Below are positions 1-9,167 of a DNA stretch of 64,000 nt, one piece after another (positions within the stretch are counted from its first letter, which is position 1; each line of letters starts with the position of its first letter). The notes below the pieces were generated by a model. The model was not told where the DNA came from. It saw only the letters and a list, made by a program, of their open reading frames with translations, and did no database searches. Origin of the DNA: Saccharopolyspora sp. NFXS83 (GTDB lineage Bacteria > Actinomycetota > Actinomycetes > Mycobacteriales > Pseudonocardiaceae); assembly GCF_026241095.1 (NCBI RefSeq), contig NZ_JAPFGB010000015.1, positions 116,689 to 180,688 of the forward strand. The letters are read 5' to 3'. The position numbers and the translations under genes were made by a program.

Positions 1-1126
1 GTCGCAGCGCGAGCGCCGTCGCCGCCTCCGATTCCAGCGCCAGGTCCGCGAGCACCGCCCGCATCAGCGGTGCGTCGGCCAGCGGTGCGCCGAACGCGCT
101 GCGGTGCCGGACGTGGTGCGCGGCCTCGGACAGCGCGATCCGCATGTTCGCCGCCGAGCCGAGCACGCAGTCCAGCCGCGTCATCGAGACCATCTCGATG
201 ATGCAGCGCACGCCGCGGCCCTCCTCCCCGACGAGGTGTCCGAGCGCGCCGGTGTACTCGAGTTCGGCGGAGGCGTTGGACTTGTTGCCGAGCTTGTCCT
301 TGAGCCGCTGCAGCCGGATCTCGTTGCGCCTGCCGTCGGGCAGCACCCGCGGGAGCACGAAGCAGCTCAGCCCGCCGGAGGTGCGCGCCAAGGTGAGGAA
401 CAGGTCGTTCATCGGCGCCGAGGTGAACCACTTGTGCCCGGTGAGCCGGTAGGTGCCGTCGGCGAGCGGTTCGGCCGCGGTGCTGTTGGCGCGCACGTCC
501 GAGCCGCCTTGCTTCTCGGTCATCGACATGCCCGCCAGCAACCCGGCCTTGGTCGCGGCGGGCCGCAGCCCGAAGTCGTACGTCGTGGAGCGCAGGCCCG
601 GCTCGTACTGCTGGGCGAGCGCCGGGGAGTGCCGCAGCGCGGGGACGGCGGCGAAGGTCATCGAGATCGGGCAGCCGTGCCCGGCCTCGGCCTGCGACCA
701 GAGGTAGAAACCGGCGGCCCGGCGGGCGTGCGCGCCGGGACCCGCGTCCGGTGCCCAGGGAGCGGCGTGCAGCCCGTGGTGGACGGCGCGCTCCATCAGG
801 TGGTGCCAGGACGGGTGGAAGTCGACTTCGTCGGCTCGGTGGCCGTAGCGGTCGTGGGTGCGCAGCGCGGGCGGGTTGTCGTTGGCGGCGCGGCCGTGCG
901 CGCGGACGGCGGTGGAACCGGCTTCGGCGGCGAGCGCCCGCAGCCCGGGCAGCGCGTCGGCCCCGGCGCACCGGGTGATCGCGTCGTGCAGCGCCGGGTC
1001 GCAGGCCAGCGGGTCGAAGCCGTCGAGCGGCGGCGGCTGGTTGGTCACGCGGTGGGTGGACCAGCGTCCGGTGTCCGGGTCCGCGGGGCGGGAGGAGCTG
1101 GAGCGAGGCTCGCCGCTGAGCATCAT
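1..1126 (-). CDS. AidB-like acyl-CoA dehydrogenase (5' part; runs off window)
   Basis: The minus-strand frame opens at an ATG at 1126 and is still open at position 1, so about 375 N-terminal residues are seen; the family is about 540 long. The flavin-dependent acyl-CoA dehydrogenase fold is recognised from MTEKQGGSDVRANS, HKWFTSAPMNDLFL and QRLKDKLGNKSNAS. The last block, together with THRVTNQPPPL near the N-terminus, is typical of the AidB subgroup (adaptive response to alkylation, DNA-binding C-terminal half) and less so of ordinary beta-oxidation enzymes. The DNA-binding C-terminal part lies outside the window, so a role in alkylation protection is inferred from family only. It is transcribed away from the transglycosylase gene; the 266-bp divergent gap should hold both promoters, but I see no clear boxes. 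Confidence 0.85.
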   Translation of the reverse strand, partial: MMLSGEPRSSSSRPADPDTGRWSTHRVTNQPPPLDGFDPLACDPALHDAITRCAGADALPGLRALAAEAGSTAVRAHGRAANDNPPALRTHDRYGHRADEVDFHPSWHHLMERAVHHGLHAAPWAPDAGPGAHARRAAGFYLWSQAEAGHGCPISMTFAAVPALRHSPALAQQYEPGLRSTTYDFGLRPAATKAGLLAGMSMTEKQGGSDVRANSTAAEPLADGTYRLTGHKWFTSAPMNDLFLTLARTSGGLSCFVLPRVLPDGRRNEIRLQRLKDKLGNKSNASAELEYTGALGHLVGEEGRGVRCIIEMVSMTRLDCVLGSAANMRIALSEAAHHVRHRSAFGAPLADAPLMRAVLADLALESEAATALALR

Positions 1127-1392
1127 GCCCCGCAGAGTAGGTCACAGTGGCTACCGTTGAGTAGCCTTCGCGATCTTGTCGTGGTGCCCGCGGGAGTGGA
1201 GATCCACTCCATCGTGTCCGAAGTGACTCGATCAGTCATTAGTGATCACAGTGCATGATCGAACTTACTATTAATGCCACTCGTTGGAGTGAGCGCGAGA
1301 GTCGCAATGAGCCGCTTCGTGCCACCGTGGTGACGGATCCACCGCTGGGGCGATGCCCGAGCGCGGACGATCTCGTGGGGGCTGGAGGCACC

Positions 1393-3159
1393 GTGGCAGT
1401 TCGCAACACCCGTCCCACCGCTCGCCGCCGGAACCGGCGCAGGTGGCGGGCGGTGACGGCACTCACGCCCACGCTGCTCCTCGTCGCCGCATCCAGCACC
1501 CTGCTCTCCCTGCCGCCGCCCACCGTGCGCGACGGCAGCGCCGAGTCCTCGCCGGAGGGCGGCCTCTACGGCGCCAGCGGACACCTCCCGCAGACCAGGG
1601 AACCCGGCGCGCACGTGCTCGACCTCGCCGGACGACCGCAGCGGATGCCCGGCCCGCCCGACGACGCGCCGCGCGGACGCCTCGACATCCCCGAACCGAT
1701 GATGGCCGCCTACGTCGGCGCCGCCGACCGGCTCGCCGAATCGCACCCCGGCTGCAGGGTGCACTGGTCGGTGCTCGCGTCCATCGGCCGCGTCGAATCC
1801 GGGCACGCCCGCGGTGGGGAGATCGACGTCAACGGCACCACCCTCTCGGCGATCCTCGGGCCGCGGCTCAGCGGTGGGCCCGGCGTCGCCGCCATCCCGG
1901 ACACCGACGGCGGCACCCTCGACGGCGACCCGGTGTGGGACCGCGCCGTCGGCGCCATGCAGTTCATCCCGGGCACCTGGAACAAGTTCGCCATCGACGG
2001 CAACGACGACGGCGAGCTCAGCCCGCACAACGTGCACGACGCGGCGGCCACCGCGGGCGCCTACCTCTGCGACGGTGCCGCGGACCTGCGGGAACCGCGC
2101 GCGCTCGCCGAGGCCGTGTTCCGCTACAACCACTCCGACGACTACGTGCGCACCGTGCTGCGCTGGGCGGACGCCTACGCGGGCGGGGCGTTCCCGCTGC
2201 CGCTGGAACCGCTGCCGGAGGTCGACGGGCACGACGTGCTGGCGGGCAGCCGGTTGCCCGCCGCGCAGTCGGAGCGCCCGGTGGCAGCCTCGCCGGAGGA
2301 CATCGACCCAGGAGCGTCGGCGCTGACCCCGCCGTCGCCCGCCGCGCCGCCGGAACCGGCGGTGGACGTGCGCCCCACGTGGCCGGGTGCCTCGGGCGGG
2401 CCGGTGGACGTCGAACCGGGGCCCGGCGCGGCGCGTCCGCCGGAGAGCGGCGAGGCCGAGGTCGCGCCGCCCACCGACGCCGGCTCGGCCCTGCCGCCCG
2501 GTTCGGAGGGCCCGGATGCCGCGGAGCCCCCGCCGAGCGAGGTGCCGCCGCACGAGGGGGCGCCGCCCGTCGAACGGCCGCCGTCCACCGAGGCTCCGCC
2601 CGCGCCCCACGCCCCGCCGTCGTCCGACGACGTCGCACCCCCGGTTCCGCCCGCGTCCGAGGTGCCGCCGGAGTCGACGTCGCCCGGCCCGGACGCGTCG
2701 ACCACGGCTCCCGGCTCGGCGACGACGCCGCCTACCGGATCGCAGCCGCCCGAGCCGTCCGGATCGCAGCCGGTCCCGCCTCCTCCGGCGGACGCGGCGA
2801 CACCTCCGTCCGCGGAGCCGCCCGCCGCATCGACTTCAGAACCGGCGGAGTCGTCGACGAGCCCGTCCACCGAGCCCTCGCACCTGCCCGAGTCGGCGGC
2901 GCCGAGCCAGGGCGGAACCTCCACCGAGCCGAGCACGCCGGTCACCTCGGAGCCGGTGCCGTCCCGGTGCGAGGTCACCGCGCTCGACGAGGGCCGGTTC
3001 GTCCTGCGCGAGCAGGCCGAGACCGCGGGCACCCGGCTGGAGCCCGGCACCACCGACCCGCACACCGCGATCCCCGGCGAGGTCGTGTTCGTGGAGTCCG
3101 CGACGCCCGGACCGCTGGAGCCGTGCGAGGTCCCCGCGGAGTTCAAGCCCGCCTCGTGA
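1393..3159 (+). CDS. membrane-anchored lytic transglycosylase with Pro/Ser/Glu-rich tail
   Basis: GTG at 1393 is chosen because GGAGG (1384-1388) precedes it by four bases and a basic stretch followed by a hydrophobic helix (about residues 20-41) begins there, giving a signal anchor; protein 588 aa. A lysozyme-like transglycosylase domain follows at about 95-255: SIGRVESGH carries the presumed catalytic Glu, with GAMQFIPGTWNKFAIDGN and YNHSDDYVRTVL as family blocks. This is the MltB/SLT type that cleaves peptidoglycan glycan strands. About 250 residues of low-complexity Pro/Ser/Glu/Thr sequence then lead to a short C-terminal segment with two Cys (RCEVTALDEGRF and LEPCEVP). The linker probably spans the cell wall. 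No operon partner is visible; ppx follows 240 bp later. Confidence 0.85.
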   Translation: MAVRNTRPTARRRNRRRWRAVTALTPTLLLVAASSTLLSLPPPTVRDGSAESSPEGGLYGASGHLPQTREPGAHVLDLAGRPQRMPGPPDDAPRGRLDIPEPMMAAYVGAADRLAESHPGCRVHWSVLASIGRVESGHARGGEIDVNGTTLSAILGPRLSGGPGVAAIPDTDGGTLDGDPVWDRAVGAMQFIPGTWNKFAIDGNDDGELSPHNVHDAAATAGAYLCDGAADLREPRALAEAVFRYNHSDDYVRTVLRWADAYAGGAFPLPLEPLPEVDGHDVLAGSRLPAAQSERPVAASPEDIDPGASALTPPSPAAPPEPAVDVRPTWPGASGGPVDVEPGPGAARPPESGEAEVAPPTDAGSALPPGSEGPDAAEPPPSEVPPHEGAPPVERPPSTEAPPAPHAPPSSDDVAPPVPPASEVPPESTSPGPDASTTAPGSATTPPTGSQPPEPSGSQPVPPPPADAATPPSAEPPAASTSEPAESSTSPSTEPSHLPESAAPSQGGTSTEPSTPVTSEPVPSRCEVTALDEGRFVLREQAETAGTRLEPGTTDPHTAIPGEVVFVESATPGPLEPCEVPAEFKPAS

Positions 3160-3398
3160 TCATCCGATCAGGTGGTCGAGTTTCGGTGCTGAGCCGGTGC
3201 GCCCGGTTCGTGGGGCCCGGCTGCGCAGGGGTCGACGGCGTTCACCCTGGTCGGTGATGATCTCGTAGGCCCGCGGTGCCGACACGCCATCGGTGAGTCC
3301 GCGCACGTCGATTCGGGGCAGCCGCTAGCGTGGTCGCCGATCGAGGACGGGACGACCGCGCGCCGCCTCGGAGCACCGACCAGAGCAAGGAGTACCCC

Positions 3399-4352
3399 AT
3401 GTCACGGGTGGCCGCGATCGACTGCGGAACGAACTCGATCCGGCTGCTGGTGGCAGACGTGACCACGAGCTTCGACGGTGCCCACGACCTGCGGGACGTG
3501 CACCGCGAGATGCGCGTCGTGCGGCTCGGTCAGGGCGTGGACGCCACCGGCAGGCTCGCTGAGGAGGCGCTGGAGCGCACCCGCGCGGCGCTCGTGGACT
3601 ACGCCGCGATCGCGCGGCGCAAGGGCGTGGAGCGGGTCCGGATGGTCGCGACCTCCGCCACCCGCGACGCGGCGAACCGCGAGGACTTCTTCGCGATGGT
3701 CCGCGACACGCTCGGCGTGGACGCCGAGGTGATCACCGGCGACGAGGAGGCGCGGCTGTCGTTCATCGGCGCGGTCGGTGACTTCGACCCCTCCGACGGC
3801 CCGTTCGTGGTCACCGATGTGGGCGGCGGCTCGACCGAGCTGGTCGTGGGCCGCTGGGACGGCGCGCAGGCCGAGATCGAGGCGGCCTACTCCGCCGACA
3901 TCGGCTGCGTGCGGCTCACGGAGCGTTGCCTGCACACCGATCCGGCGTCCGAGAAGGACGTCGCCGAGGCCGAGCGGGTCGCCCGCGAGATCCTGGACGA
4001 CGCCTTCGCGGCGGTCGACGCCTCCGGCGCTCGAACCTGGGTCGGAGTGGCCGGAACGGTCACCACGCTGTCCGCAGTGGCGCAGAACTTGCCGGACTAC
4101 GATCCGGCGGCAATTCACCTTTCCCGTTTATCCCAGAAACAGCTCGAAGAAACGACTTCGGAGCTGTTGACGATGACTCATGAAGAACGCGCCGCGATCG
4201 GTTCCATGCATCCCGGGAGAGTCGACGTGATCAGCGGCGGAGCGCTCGTCGTCAAGGTCATCGCCGATGAGCTGGCCGAACGCGCCGGGATCCGCGTGAT
4301 GTCGGTCTCCGAGCACGACATCCTCGACGGCATCGCCCTGTCTATCAGCTAG
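3399..4352 (+). CDS. ppx: exopolyphosphatase, Ppx/GppA family
   Basis: ATG 3399 has AAGGAG at 3387-3392. The 317-residue product is the short single-domain form usual in Actinobacteria (E. coli Ppx has about 500 residues). It is an ASKHA-fold phosphatase that hydrolyses terminal phosphates of polyphosphate or pppGpp in the cytoplasm. Phosphate-binding motifs are clear: AIDCGTNSIRLLVADV at the N-terminus and VVTDVGGGSTELVVG near residue 140, with an acidic GDEEARLSF catalytic stretch between. The C-terminal third is unusually AT-rich for the window and contains one in-frame TTA codon at 4128-4130, rare in such genomes. It stands alone between the transglycosylase and the peptide importer. Confidence 0.93.
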   Translation: MSRVAAIDCGTNSIRLLVADVTTSFDGAHDLRDVHREMRVVRLGQGVDATGRLAEEALERTRAALVDYAAIARRKGVERVRMVATSATRDAANREDFFAMVRDTLGVDAEVITGDEEARLSFIGAVGDFDPSDGPFVVTDVGGGSTELVVGRWDGAQAEIEAAYSADIGCVRLTERCLHTDPASEKDVAEAERVAREILDDAFAAVDASGARTWVGVAGTVTTLSAVAQNLPDYDPAAIHLSRLSQKQLEETTSELLTMTHEERAAIGSMHPGRVDVISGGALVVKVIADELAERAGIRVMSVSEHDILDGIALSIS

Positions 4353-4396
4353 TTCTCACAGTGTGGTCGCCCGCCTCCGGGCTGTGGATGGCTTCG

Positions 4397-4416
4397 TTTC
4401 TGGATCGAACCAGAAA
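4397..4416. promoter_or_regulatory. 7-bp inverted repeat upstream of the peptide importer operon
   Basis: TTTCTGG (4397-4403) and CCAGAAA (4410-4416) flank a 6-base spacer, 45 bases after the ppx stop and about 145 bases before the first importer gene. It could be a repressor operator or a weak terminator of ppx. There is no T-run, which slightly favours an operator. Confidence 0.35.
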
Positions 4417-4559
4417 GTGACGGATTTGTGACGAGCCACTACGGGTCGGGGTTTCTCATTTATGTTTACGCTCATCTATCGCGGCGATGAACATCGTCGC
4501 CGTGCGTCGTGACCCCGAGAAATCCTGGTAGGGGCGCGCGTCGAAGTGGGAGGACGCAC

Positions 4560-6197
4560 ATGCGAAAGGGACGTCTGGCCGCCATGCTCGCGGCGCCGCT
4601 GGCGGTGGCCTTGTTGGCTTCCGGCTGCGGCGGGGGTGGCAGTGGAGCATCGGACGAGGCGGTCACCGTCGAGTGGGGCGAGCCGGAGAACCCGTTGGTT
4701 CCCGGCAACACCACCGAGGTCAACGGCGGCAACGTGCTCGATGCGATCTTCTCCGGCCTGGTGAAGTACTCGCCGGACGACGCTACGGTGAGCAACGAGA
4801 TGGCGGAGTCGATCACTCCTTCGCCTGACAACAAGAGCTTCACCATCAAGATCAAGCCGGGCTGGACCTTCCACGACGGCTCCCCCGTCACCGCGGACAG
4901 CTTCGTCAAGGCGTGGAACTACACCGCCTACGGCCCGAACGGGCAGCAGGGCGCCAGCTTCTTCGAGCAGATCAAGGGCTACGACGAGGTCAACCCCTCG
5001 GACCCGGACGGGGCGAGCGGACCGCAGGAAGCGCCGAAGCCGACCACCGAGAAGATGTCCGGGCTCAAGGTCCTCGACCCCACCACGTTCCAGGTGGAGC
5101 TCAAGGCGCCGCTCACGATCTTCCCCACGATGCTGGGCTACTCGGCGTTCTACCCGCTTCCCGAGGTGTTCTTCACCGACAAGGCCGGGTTCGAGAACAA
5201 GCCGATCGGCAACGGCCCGTTCAAGTTCGACTCGCGCACGCCGAACGAGAACCTCACCGTCAGCCGCTTCGACCAGTTCCAGGGTCCGGACAAGGCCAAG
5301 GTGCCGTCGGTCGAGTTCAAGGTCTACGACGAGCTCGACACCGCCTACGAGGACCTCGTCTCCGGCAACCTCGACTTCGTCCGCCAGGTCCCGGTCTCGG
5401 CGCTGGCCGGTGACAAGTGGCGCACCGATCTCGGTGAGGGCGCTCAGGAGAAGCCCGGTCTGCTGACCCAGAACATCGCCTTCCCGCTCTACGACGAGCG
5501 CTTCAAGAACCCGGACCTGCGCAAGGCGATCTCGATGGCGATCGACCGCCCGACGATCACCCAGCAGATCTTCGCCGGTAGCCGCCAGCCCGCCGACGGC
5601 TGGACCTCCCCGTCGGTCGAGGGCTACGTGCCCAACCAGTGCGGCGAGGCCTGCACCTTCAACCCGGAGCGCGCCAAGCAGCTGCTGCAGCAGGCGGGCG
5701 GTTTCCAGGGCACGCTGACCGTCATCACCAACGGAGATGGCGGGCACAACGAGTGGTCCGAGGCCGTCGCCAGCAGCATCCGCCAGACGCTGGGCATCGA
5801 CGTGCAGTTCGCGCCGACCCCGACCTTCAGCGAGTTCCGCCGCCAGGCCAACGCTCGCGAGTTCACCGGCATGTTCCGCACCGGCTGGGTCGCCGACTAC
5901 CCGAACATCGAGACGTTCCTGACGCAGCTCTACCGCACGGGCGCGTCGTCGAACGACTACGAGTACTCGAACCCGGCCTTCGACGCCGCGCTGGACAAGG
6001 CCAACGCCGCGCCCACCGTGGAGGATGCCAACAAGCTCTACGCCGAGGCGGAGAAGCTGCTGGCGAAGGACATGCCCGTGGTGCCGCTGTGGACGCAGCC
6101 GGTCCAGGCCGGTTTCTCCACCGAGCGGCTCGCGGAAGCGAAGGCGACGCCGTTCCGCAAGCTGGACCTGACGTCGGTGACGCTGAAGCAGCAGTAA
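4560..6197 (+). CDS. peptide ABC transporter substrate-binding lipoprotein (SBP_bac_5)
   Basis: ATG 4560 follows GGGAGG (4548-4553). The N-terminus is a classic lipoprotein signal: basic MRKGR, hydrophobic core, lipobox LASGC with Cys21 as the lipidated residue, then a Gly/Ser linker. The 545-residue mature fold is the DppA/OppA type that captures di- or oligopeptides outside the membrane. Family blocks include GWTFHDGSPVTADSFVKAWN, FLTPNENL-like central strands and LRKAISMAIDRPTITQQIF. It is first of five genes (binding protein, two permeases, two ATPases) all on the plus strand. A GC-rich hairpin follows it before the first permease, fitting higher output of the binding protein than of the membrane parts. 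Peptide class cannot be told from sequence. Confidence 0.95.
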   Translation: MRKGRLAAMLAAPLAVALLASGCGGGGSGASDEAVTVEWGEPENPLVPGNTTEVNGGNVLDAIFSGLVKYSPDDATVSNEMAESITPSPDNKSFTIKIKPGWTFHDGSPVTADSFVKAWNYTAYGPNGQQGASFFEQIKGYDEVNPSDPDGASGPQEAPKPTTEKMSGLKVLDPTTFQVELKAPLTIFPTMLGYSAFYPLPEVFFTDKAGFENKPIGNGPFKFDSRTPNENLTVSRFDQFQGPDKAKVPSVEFKVYDELDTAYEDLVSGNLDFVRQVPVSALAGDKWRTDLGEGAQEKPGLLTQNIAFPLYDERFKNPDLRKAISMAIDRPTITQQIFAGSRQPADGWTSPSVEGYVPNQCGEACTFNPERAKQLLQQAGGFQGTLTVITNGDGGHNEWSEAVASSIRQTLGIDVQFAPTPTFSEFRRQANAREFTGMFRTGWVADYPNIETFLTQLYRTGASSNDYEYSNPAFDAALDKANAAPTVEDANKLYAEAEKLLAKDMPVVPLWTQPVQAGFSTERLAEAKATPFRKLDLTSVTLKQQ

Positions 6198-6209
6198 GCA
6201 GAGCATCGC

Positions 6210-6244
6210 GCCCGGCTCGCCCCGGACCACGGGGCGGGCCGGGC
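6210..6244 (+). terminator. intercistronic hairpin after the binding-protein gene
   Basis: Fourteen-pair stem, 6210-6223 with 6231-6244, one G-T wobble and a 7-base loop. It lies between the stop of the binding-protein gene and the first permease (GTG 6270), with no U-run. It probably protects the upstream message from 3' decay or partly terminates it. Confidence 0.6.
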
Positions 6245-6269
6245 CGCGCTCTTGTACACAGGAGGACCG

Positions 6270-7196
6270 GTGGGACGATACGTACTGCGACGGTTGTTGC
6301 AGTTGATCCCAGTTTTCATCGGCACCACATTCATCATCTACGCGATGGTGTGGGCCGTCCCGGGCGATCCGTTCGCCGGCAAGTGCGGTGAGCGAGCCTG
6401 CCCGGATTCCTACGTCACCGAGATGACCGCCCAGTACAACCTCGACGACCCGCTGGTCGTGCAGTACTTCAAGTACCTCGGACAGCTGTTCAGCGGGAAC
6501 TTCGGCGAGACCTACAGCGGGACGCAGATCTCGGAGCTGATCTCCAACGCCTACCCGACCACGGTGCGGCTGGCGATCGTCGCGCTGGTCATCGAGGCCG
6601 TCATCGGCATCCTGGCCGGCATCGTGACCGGGCTGCGCGGCAAGGGCTTCGTCGACAGCCTGGTGCTCGTGTCCACGCTGTTCCTGATCTCGCTCCCGGT
6701 GTTCGTCACGGGGTTCGTGCTCAAGGTGTGGCTGGGCACCGAGCTCGACTTGATCAAAACCTCGGTCGGTTCCGATCCCACGATCGGGGAACTGCTGGTG
6801 CCGGGATTCGTGCTGGGCAGCTTGTCGATGGCCTACGTGGCCCGGCTGACCAGGACGAGCTTGATGGAGAACAAGCGCGCCGACTACGTGCGCACCGCCT
6901 ACGCGAAGGGCCTCCAGCCGCGCCGGGTCGTCGGCGTGCACCTGCTGCGGAACTCGCTGATCCCGGTGATCACGTTCCTGGGCACCGACCTCGGTTCGCT
7001 CATGGGCGGGGCCATCGTCACCGAGGGCGTGTTCAACATCCGGGGCATCGGCGGCCTGGTCTACAAGGCCATCCTCACCAAGGAGGGCATGACCGTCACC
7101 GGCATCGTCACGCTGCTCGTGCTGGTCTACCTGCTGATGAACCTCTTGGTGGACATTCTCTACGCGGTGCTGGACCCGAGGATCCGATATGACTGA
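6270..7196 (+). CDS. peptide ABC transporter permease, DppB type
   Basis: GTG 6270 is chosen over the upstream TTG 6252 because GGAGGA (6261-6266) sits just before it and GRYVLRRLLQLIPVFIGTT is the standard DppB opening. The 308-residue protein has about six membrane helices and the BPD_transp_1 coupling loop near DYVRTAYAKGLQPRRVVGVH, which contacts the ATPases. Long extracellular segment between the first two helices contains CGERACPDS, two cysteines that could pair. It overlaps the next gene by 8 bases (ATGACTGA), so the two permeases should be translationally coupled. Confidence 0.95.
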   Translation: MGRYVLRRLLQLIPVFIGTTFIIYAMVWAVPGDPFAGKCGERACPDSYVTEMTAQYNLDDPLVVQYFKYLGQLFSGNFGETYSGTQISELISNAYPTTVRLAIVALVIEAVIGILAGIVTGLRGKGFVDSLVLVSTLFLISLPVFVTGFVLKVWLGTELDLIKTSVGSDPTIGELLVPGFVLGSLSMAYVARLTRTSLMENKRADYVRTAYAKGLQPRRVVGVHLLRNSLIPVITFLGTDLGSLMGGAIVTEGVFNIRGIGGLVYKAILTKEGMTVTGIVTLLVLVYLLMNLLVDILYAVLDPRIRYD

Positions 7197-8148
7197 ACCG
7201 ACTGCCACTGCCGCCACCACCACGCCAGCGGACTCGCCGGACCGGACGGTCGAGGGCGCGACCCCGGTCAAGCCGGAGAAGCCCCGCGGCCTGTGGGGCG
7301 ACGCTTGGCGGGACCTGCGCCGGAGGCCGCTGTTCCTGGCCTCCTCGGCGATCATCTTCGTGCTGTTGCTGATGGTCGCGTTCCCACAGCTGTTCACCTC
7401 CGTGGACCCGAACCTCTCGGTCCTGTCCAAGTCGCGGCAGGGGCCGTCGGCCGATGCGTGGTTCGGTTACGACCTGCAAGGGCGGGACATCTACGCGCGA
7501 GCCATCCACGGTGCGCGCGCCTCCGTCGCAGTCGGGGTGCTGGCCACCCTGGGCACGGTCGTGATCGGTTCGATCGTCGGGATCCTCGGCGGCTACTACG
7601 GCGGCTGGGTGGACAACCTGCTGTCCCGGTTCTCCGAGATCTTCCTCGGCCTGCCGTTCGTGCTCGGTGCCATCGTCATCCTGACCACGTTCAACCAGCC
7701 CGGAGAGATCCCCAGCGGTTCTCGGGTGATCATGCAGGTGGTCGGTTCGATCGCGGTGCTGTCCTGGCCGATCGCGATGCGGATCATGCGGTCGGCGGCG
7801 ATCTCGGCGAAGCAGCAGGACTACGTCAAGGCCGCTCGGGCGCTCGGCGCGACGCCGTCGCGGATCATCTTGCGGCACCTGCTGCCGAACTGCCTGGCTC
7901 CGGTCCTGGTGTACGCCACGATCGCGCTCGGCGGGTTCATCGGCGCCGAGGCGACGCTGTCCTACCTGGGCCTCGGGCTGAAGTACCCGGTGGTGTCCTG
8001 GGGGGTCATGATCGCCGACTCCCGCGAGTTCATCGAGGCGTCGCCGCACCTGTTGATGTTCCCCGCGGGGTTCCTGGTGGTGACCGTGCTGGCGTTCGTG
8101 ATGCTCGGTGACGCCGTCCGCGACGCGCTCGACCCGAAGCAGAAGTAG
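7189..8148 (+). CDS. peptide ABC transporter permease, DppC type
   Basis: ATG 7189 lies inside the end of the preceding permease gene (8-base overlap). The 319-residue protein starts with about 35 residues of Thr/Ala/Pro-rich cytoplasmic tail, then a DppC-type first helix (FLASSAIIFVLLLMVAFPQL), the conserved GYDLQGRDIYARAIHGARAS block and the coupling loop QQDYVKAARALGATPSRIIL. Five to six membrane helices are evident. It forms the channel with the DppB-type partner. AGGAGG for the next gene overlaps its stop. Confidence 0.95.
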   Translation: MTEPTATAATTTPADSPDRTVEGATPVKPEKPRGLWGDAWRDLRRRPLFLASSAIIFVLLLMVAFPQLFTSVDPNLSVLSKSRQGPSADAWFGYDLQGRDIYARAIHGARASVAVGVLATLGTVVIGSIVGILGGYYGGWVDNLLSRFSEIFLGLPFVLGAIVILTTFNQPGEIPSGSRVIMQVVGSIAVLSWPIAMRIMRSAAISAKQQDYVKAARALGATPSRIILRHLLPNCLAPVLVYATIALGGFIGAEATLSYLGLGLKYPVVSWGVMIADSREFIEASPHLLMFPAGFLVVTVLAFVMLGDAVRDALDPKQK

Positions 8149-8159
8149 GAGGTACCGCT

Positions 8160-9167
8160 GTGTCCGAGAAGGACGACAACGCAGGCGGACGGCTGCTCGA
8201 CGTCGAGGACCTGCACGTGGAGTTCCGCACCCGCGACGGCGTCGCGAAGGTGCTCAACGGCGTGAGCTACCACGTCAAGGCCGGTGAGACGCTGGCGGTG
8301 CTGGGCGAATCCGGTTCCGGCAAGAGCGTCACCGCGCAGACGGTGATGGGCATCCTCGACACCCCGCCGGGGTTCGTCACCGGCGGCGCGATCCGCTACG
8401 ACGGCGAGGACCTGCTCACCGCCACCGAGGACCGGCGCAGGCAGCTGCGCGGCGAATCGATGTCGATGATCTTCCAGGACGCGCTCTCGGCGCTGAACCC
8501 CGTCTACACGGTGGGATTCCAGATCGCCGAGCAGCTGCGCACCCGGCGTGGCATGTCCCGCAAGGACGCCACGGCCCGCGCGGTGGAGCTGCTGGACCAG
8601 GTCAAGATCCCGAACGCCAAGCAGCGCGTGAAGGAGTACCCGCACCAGTTCTCCGGCGGCATGCGGCAGCGCGCGATGATCGCGATGTCGCTGGCGCTGG
8701 ACCCGGAGCTGCTCATCGCGGACGAGCCGACGACGGCGCTGGACGTGACGGTGCAGGCGCAGATCATGGACCTGCTCGACGAGCTGCGCCGGGACCGCGG
8801 GATGGGCCTGATCCTCATCACCCACGACCTGGGCGTGGTCGCCGAGGTCGCGGACCGGATCGTGGTGATGTACGCGGGCCGCATCGTGGAGGCCGCGGAC
8901 GCCTACGGGCTCTACAAGCAGCCCGGCCACCCGTACACCGAGGGCCTGATGCGGTCCATCCCGCGCCTGGACCTCAAGGGCCAGGACCTGGAGACGATCA
9001 AGGGCCTGCCGCCGAACCTGATGAAGATCCCGAGCGGCTGCCCGTTCCACCCGCGTTGCCCGCGCGCCGAGGACCGCTGCCGCGAGCAGGTGCCCGAGCA
9101 GCACCAGCTGGGCTTGGGCCGGACCAGCGCCTGCCACTTCGCCGAGGAGCTGATGACCAGTGAGTGA
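8160..9167 (+). CDS. peptide ABC transporter ATP-binding protein, DppD type
   Basis: GTG 8160 with AGGAGG at 8147-8152. The 335-residue ATPase shows Walker [11 protein letters not shown], signature SGGMRQR, Walker [14 protein letters not shown] and the switch His in [10 protein letters not shown]. The C-terminal oligopeptide-transporter extension is present, with the cysteine-rich [14 protein letters not shown] block; in related importers this region has been linked to an iron-sulfur cluster, which I cannot confirm here. It works as a heterodimer with the next gene product, and their reading frames overlap by 8 bases. Confidence 0.95.
   Translation: MSEKDDNAGGRLLDVEDLHVEFRTRDGVAKVLNGVSYHVKAGETLAVLGESGSGKSVTAQTVMGILDTPPGFVTGGAIRYDGEDLLTATEDRRRQLRGESMSMIFQDALSALNPVYTVGFQIAEQLRTRRGMSRKDATARAVELLDQVKIPNAKQRVKEYPHQFSGGMRQRAMIAMSLALDPELLIADEPTTALDVTVQAQIMDLLDELRRDRGMGLILITHDLGVVAEVADRIVVMYAGRIVEAADAYGLYKQPGHPYTEGLMRSIPRLDLKGQDLETIKGLPPNLMKIPSGCPFHPRCPRAEDRCREQVPEQHQLGLGRTSACHFAEELMTSE

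Noticed and set aside
104..1258. Long plus-strand open frames across the first 1.2 kb
   Set aside because: They are antisense to the AidB-like gene; their products are Arg/Val/Gly-rich with no family resemblance.
4476..7430. Very long minus-strand open frame (about 980 codons) opposite the peptide importer
   Set aside because: Composition is the typical shadow of a high-GC coding strand (His/Arg/Gly/Val-rich); the plus strand carries clear importer genes with ribosome binding sites.
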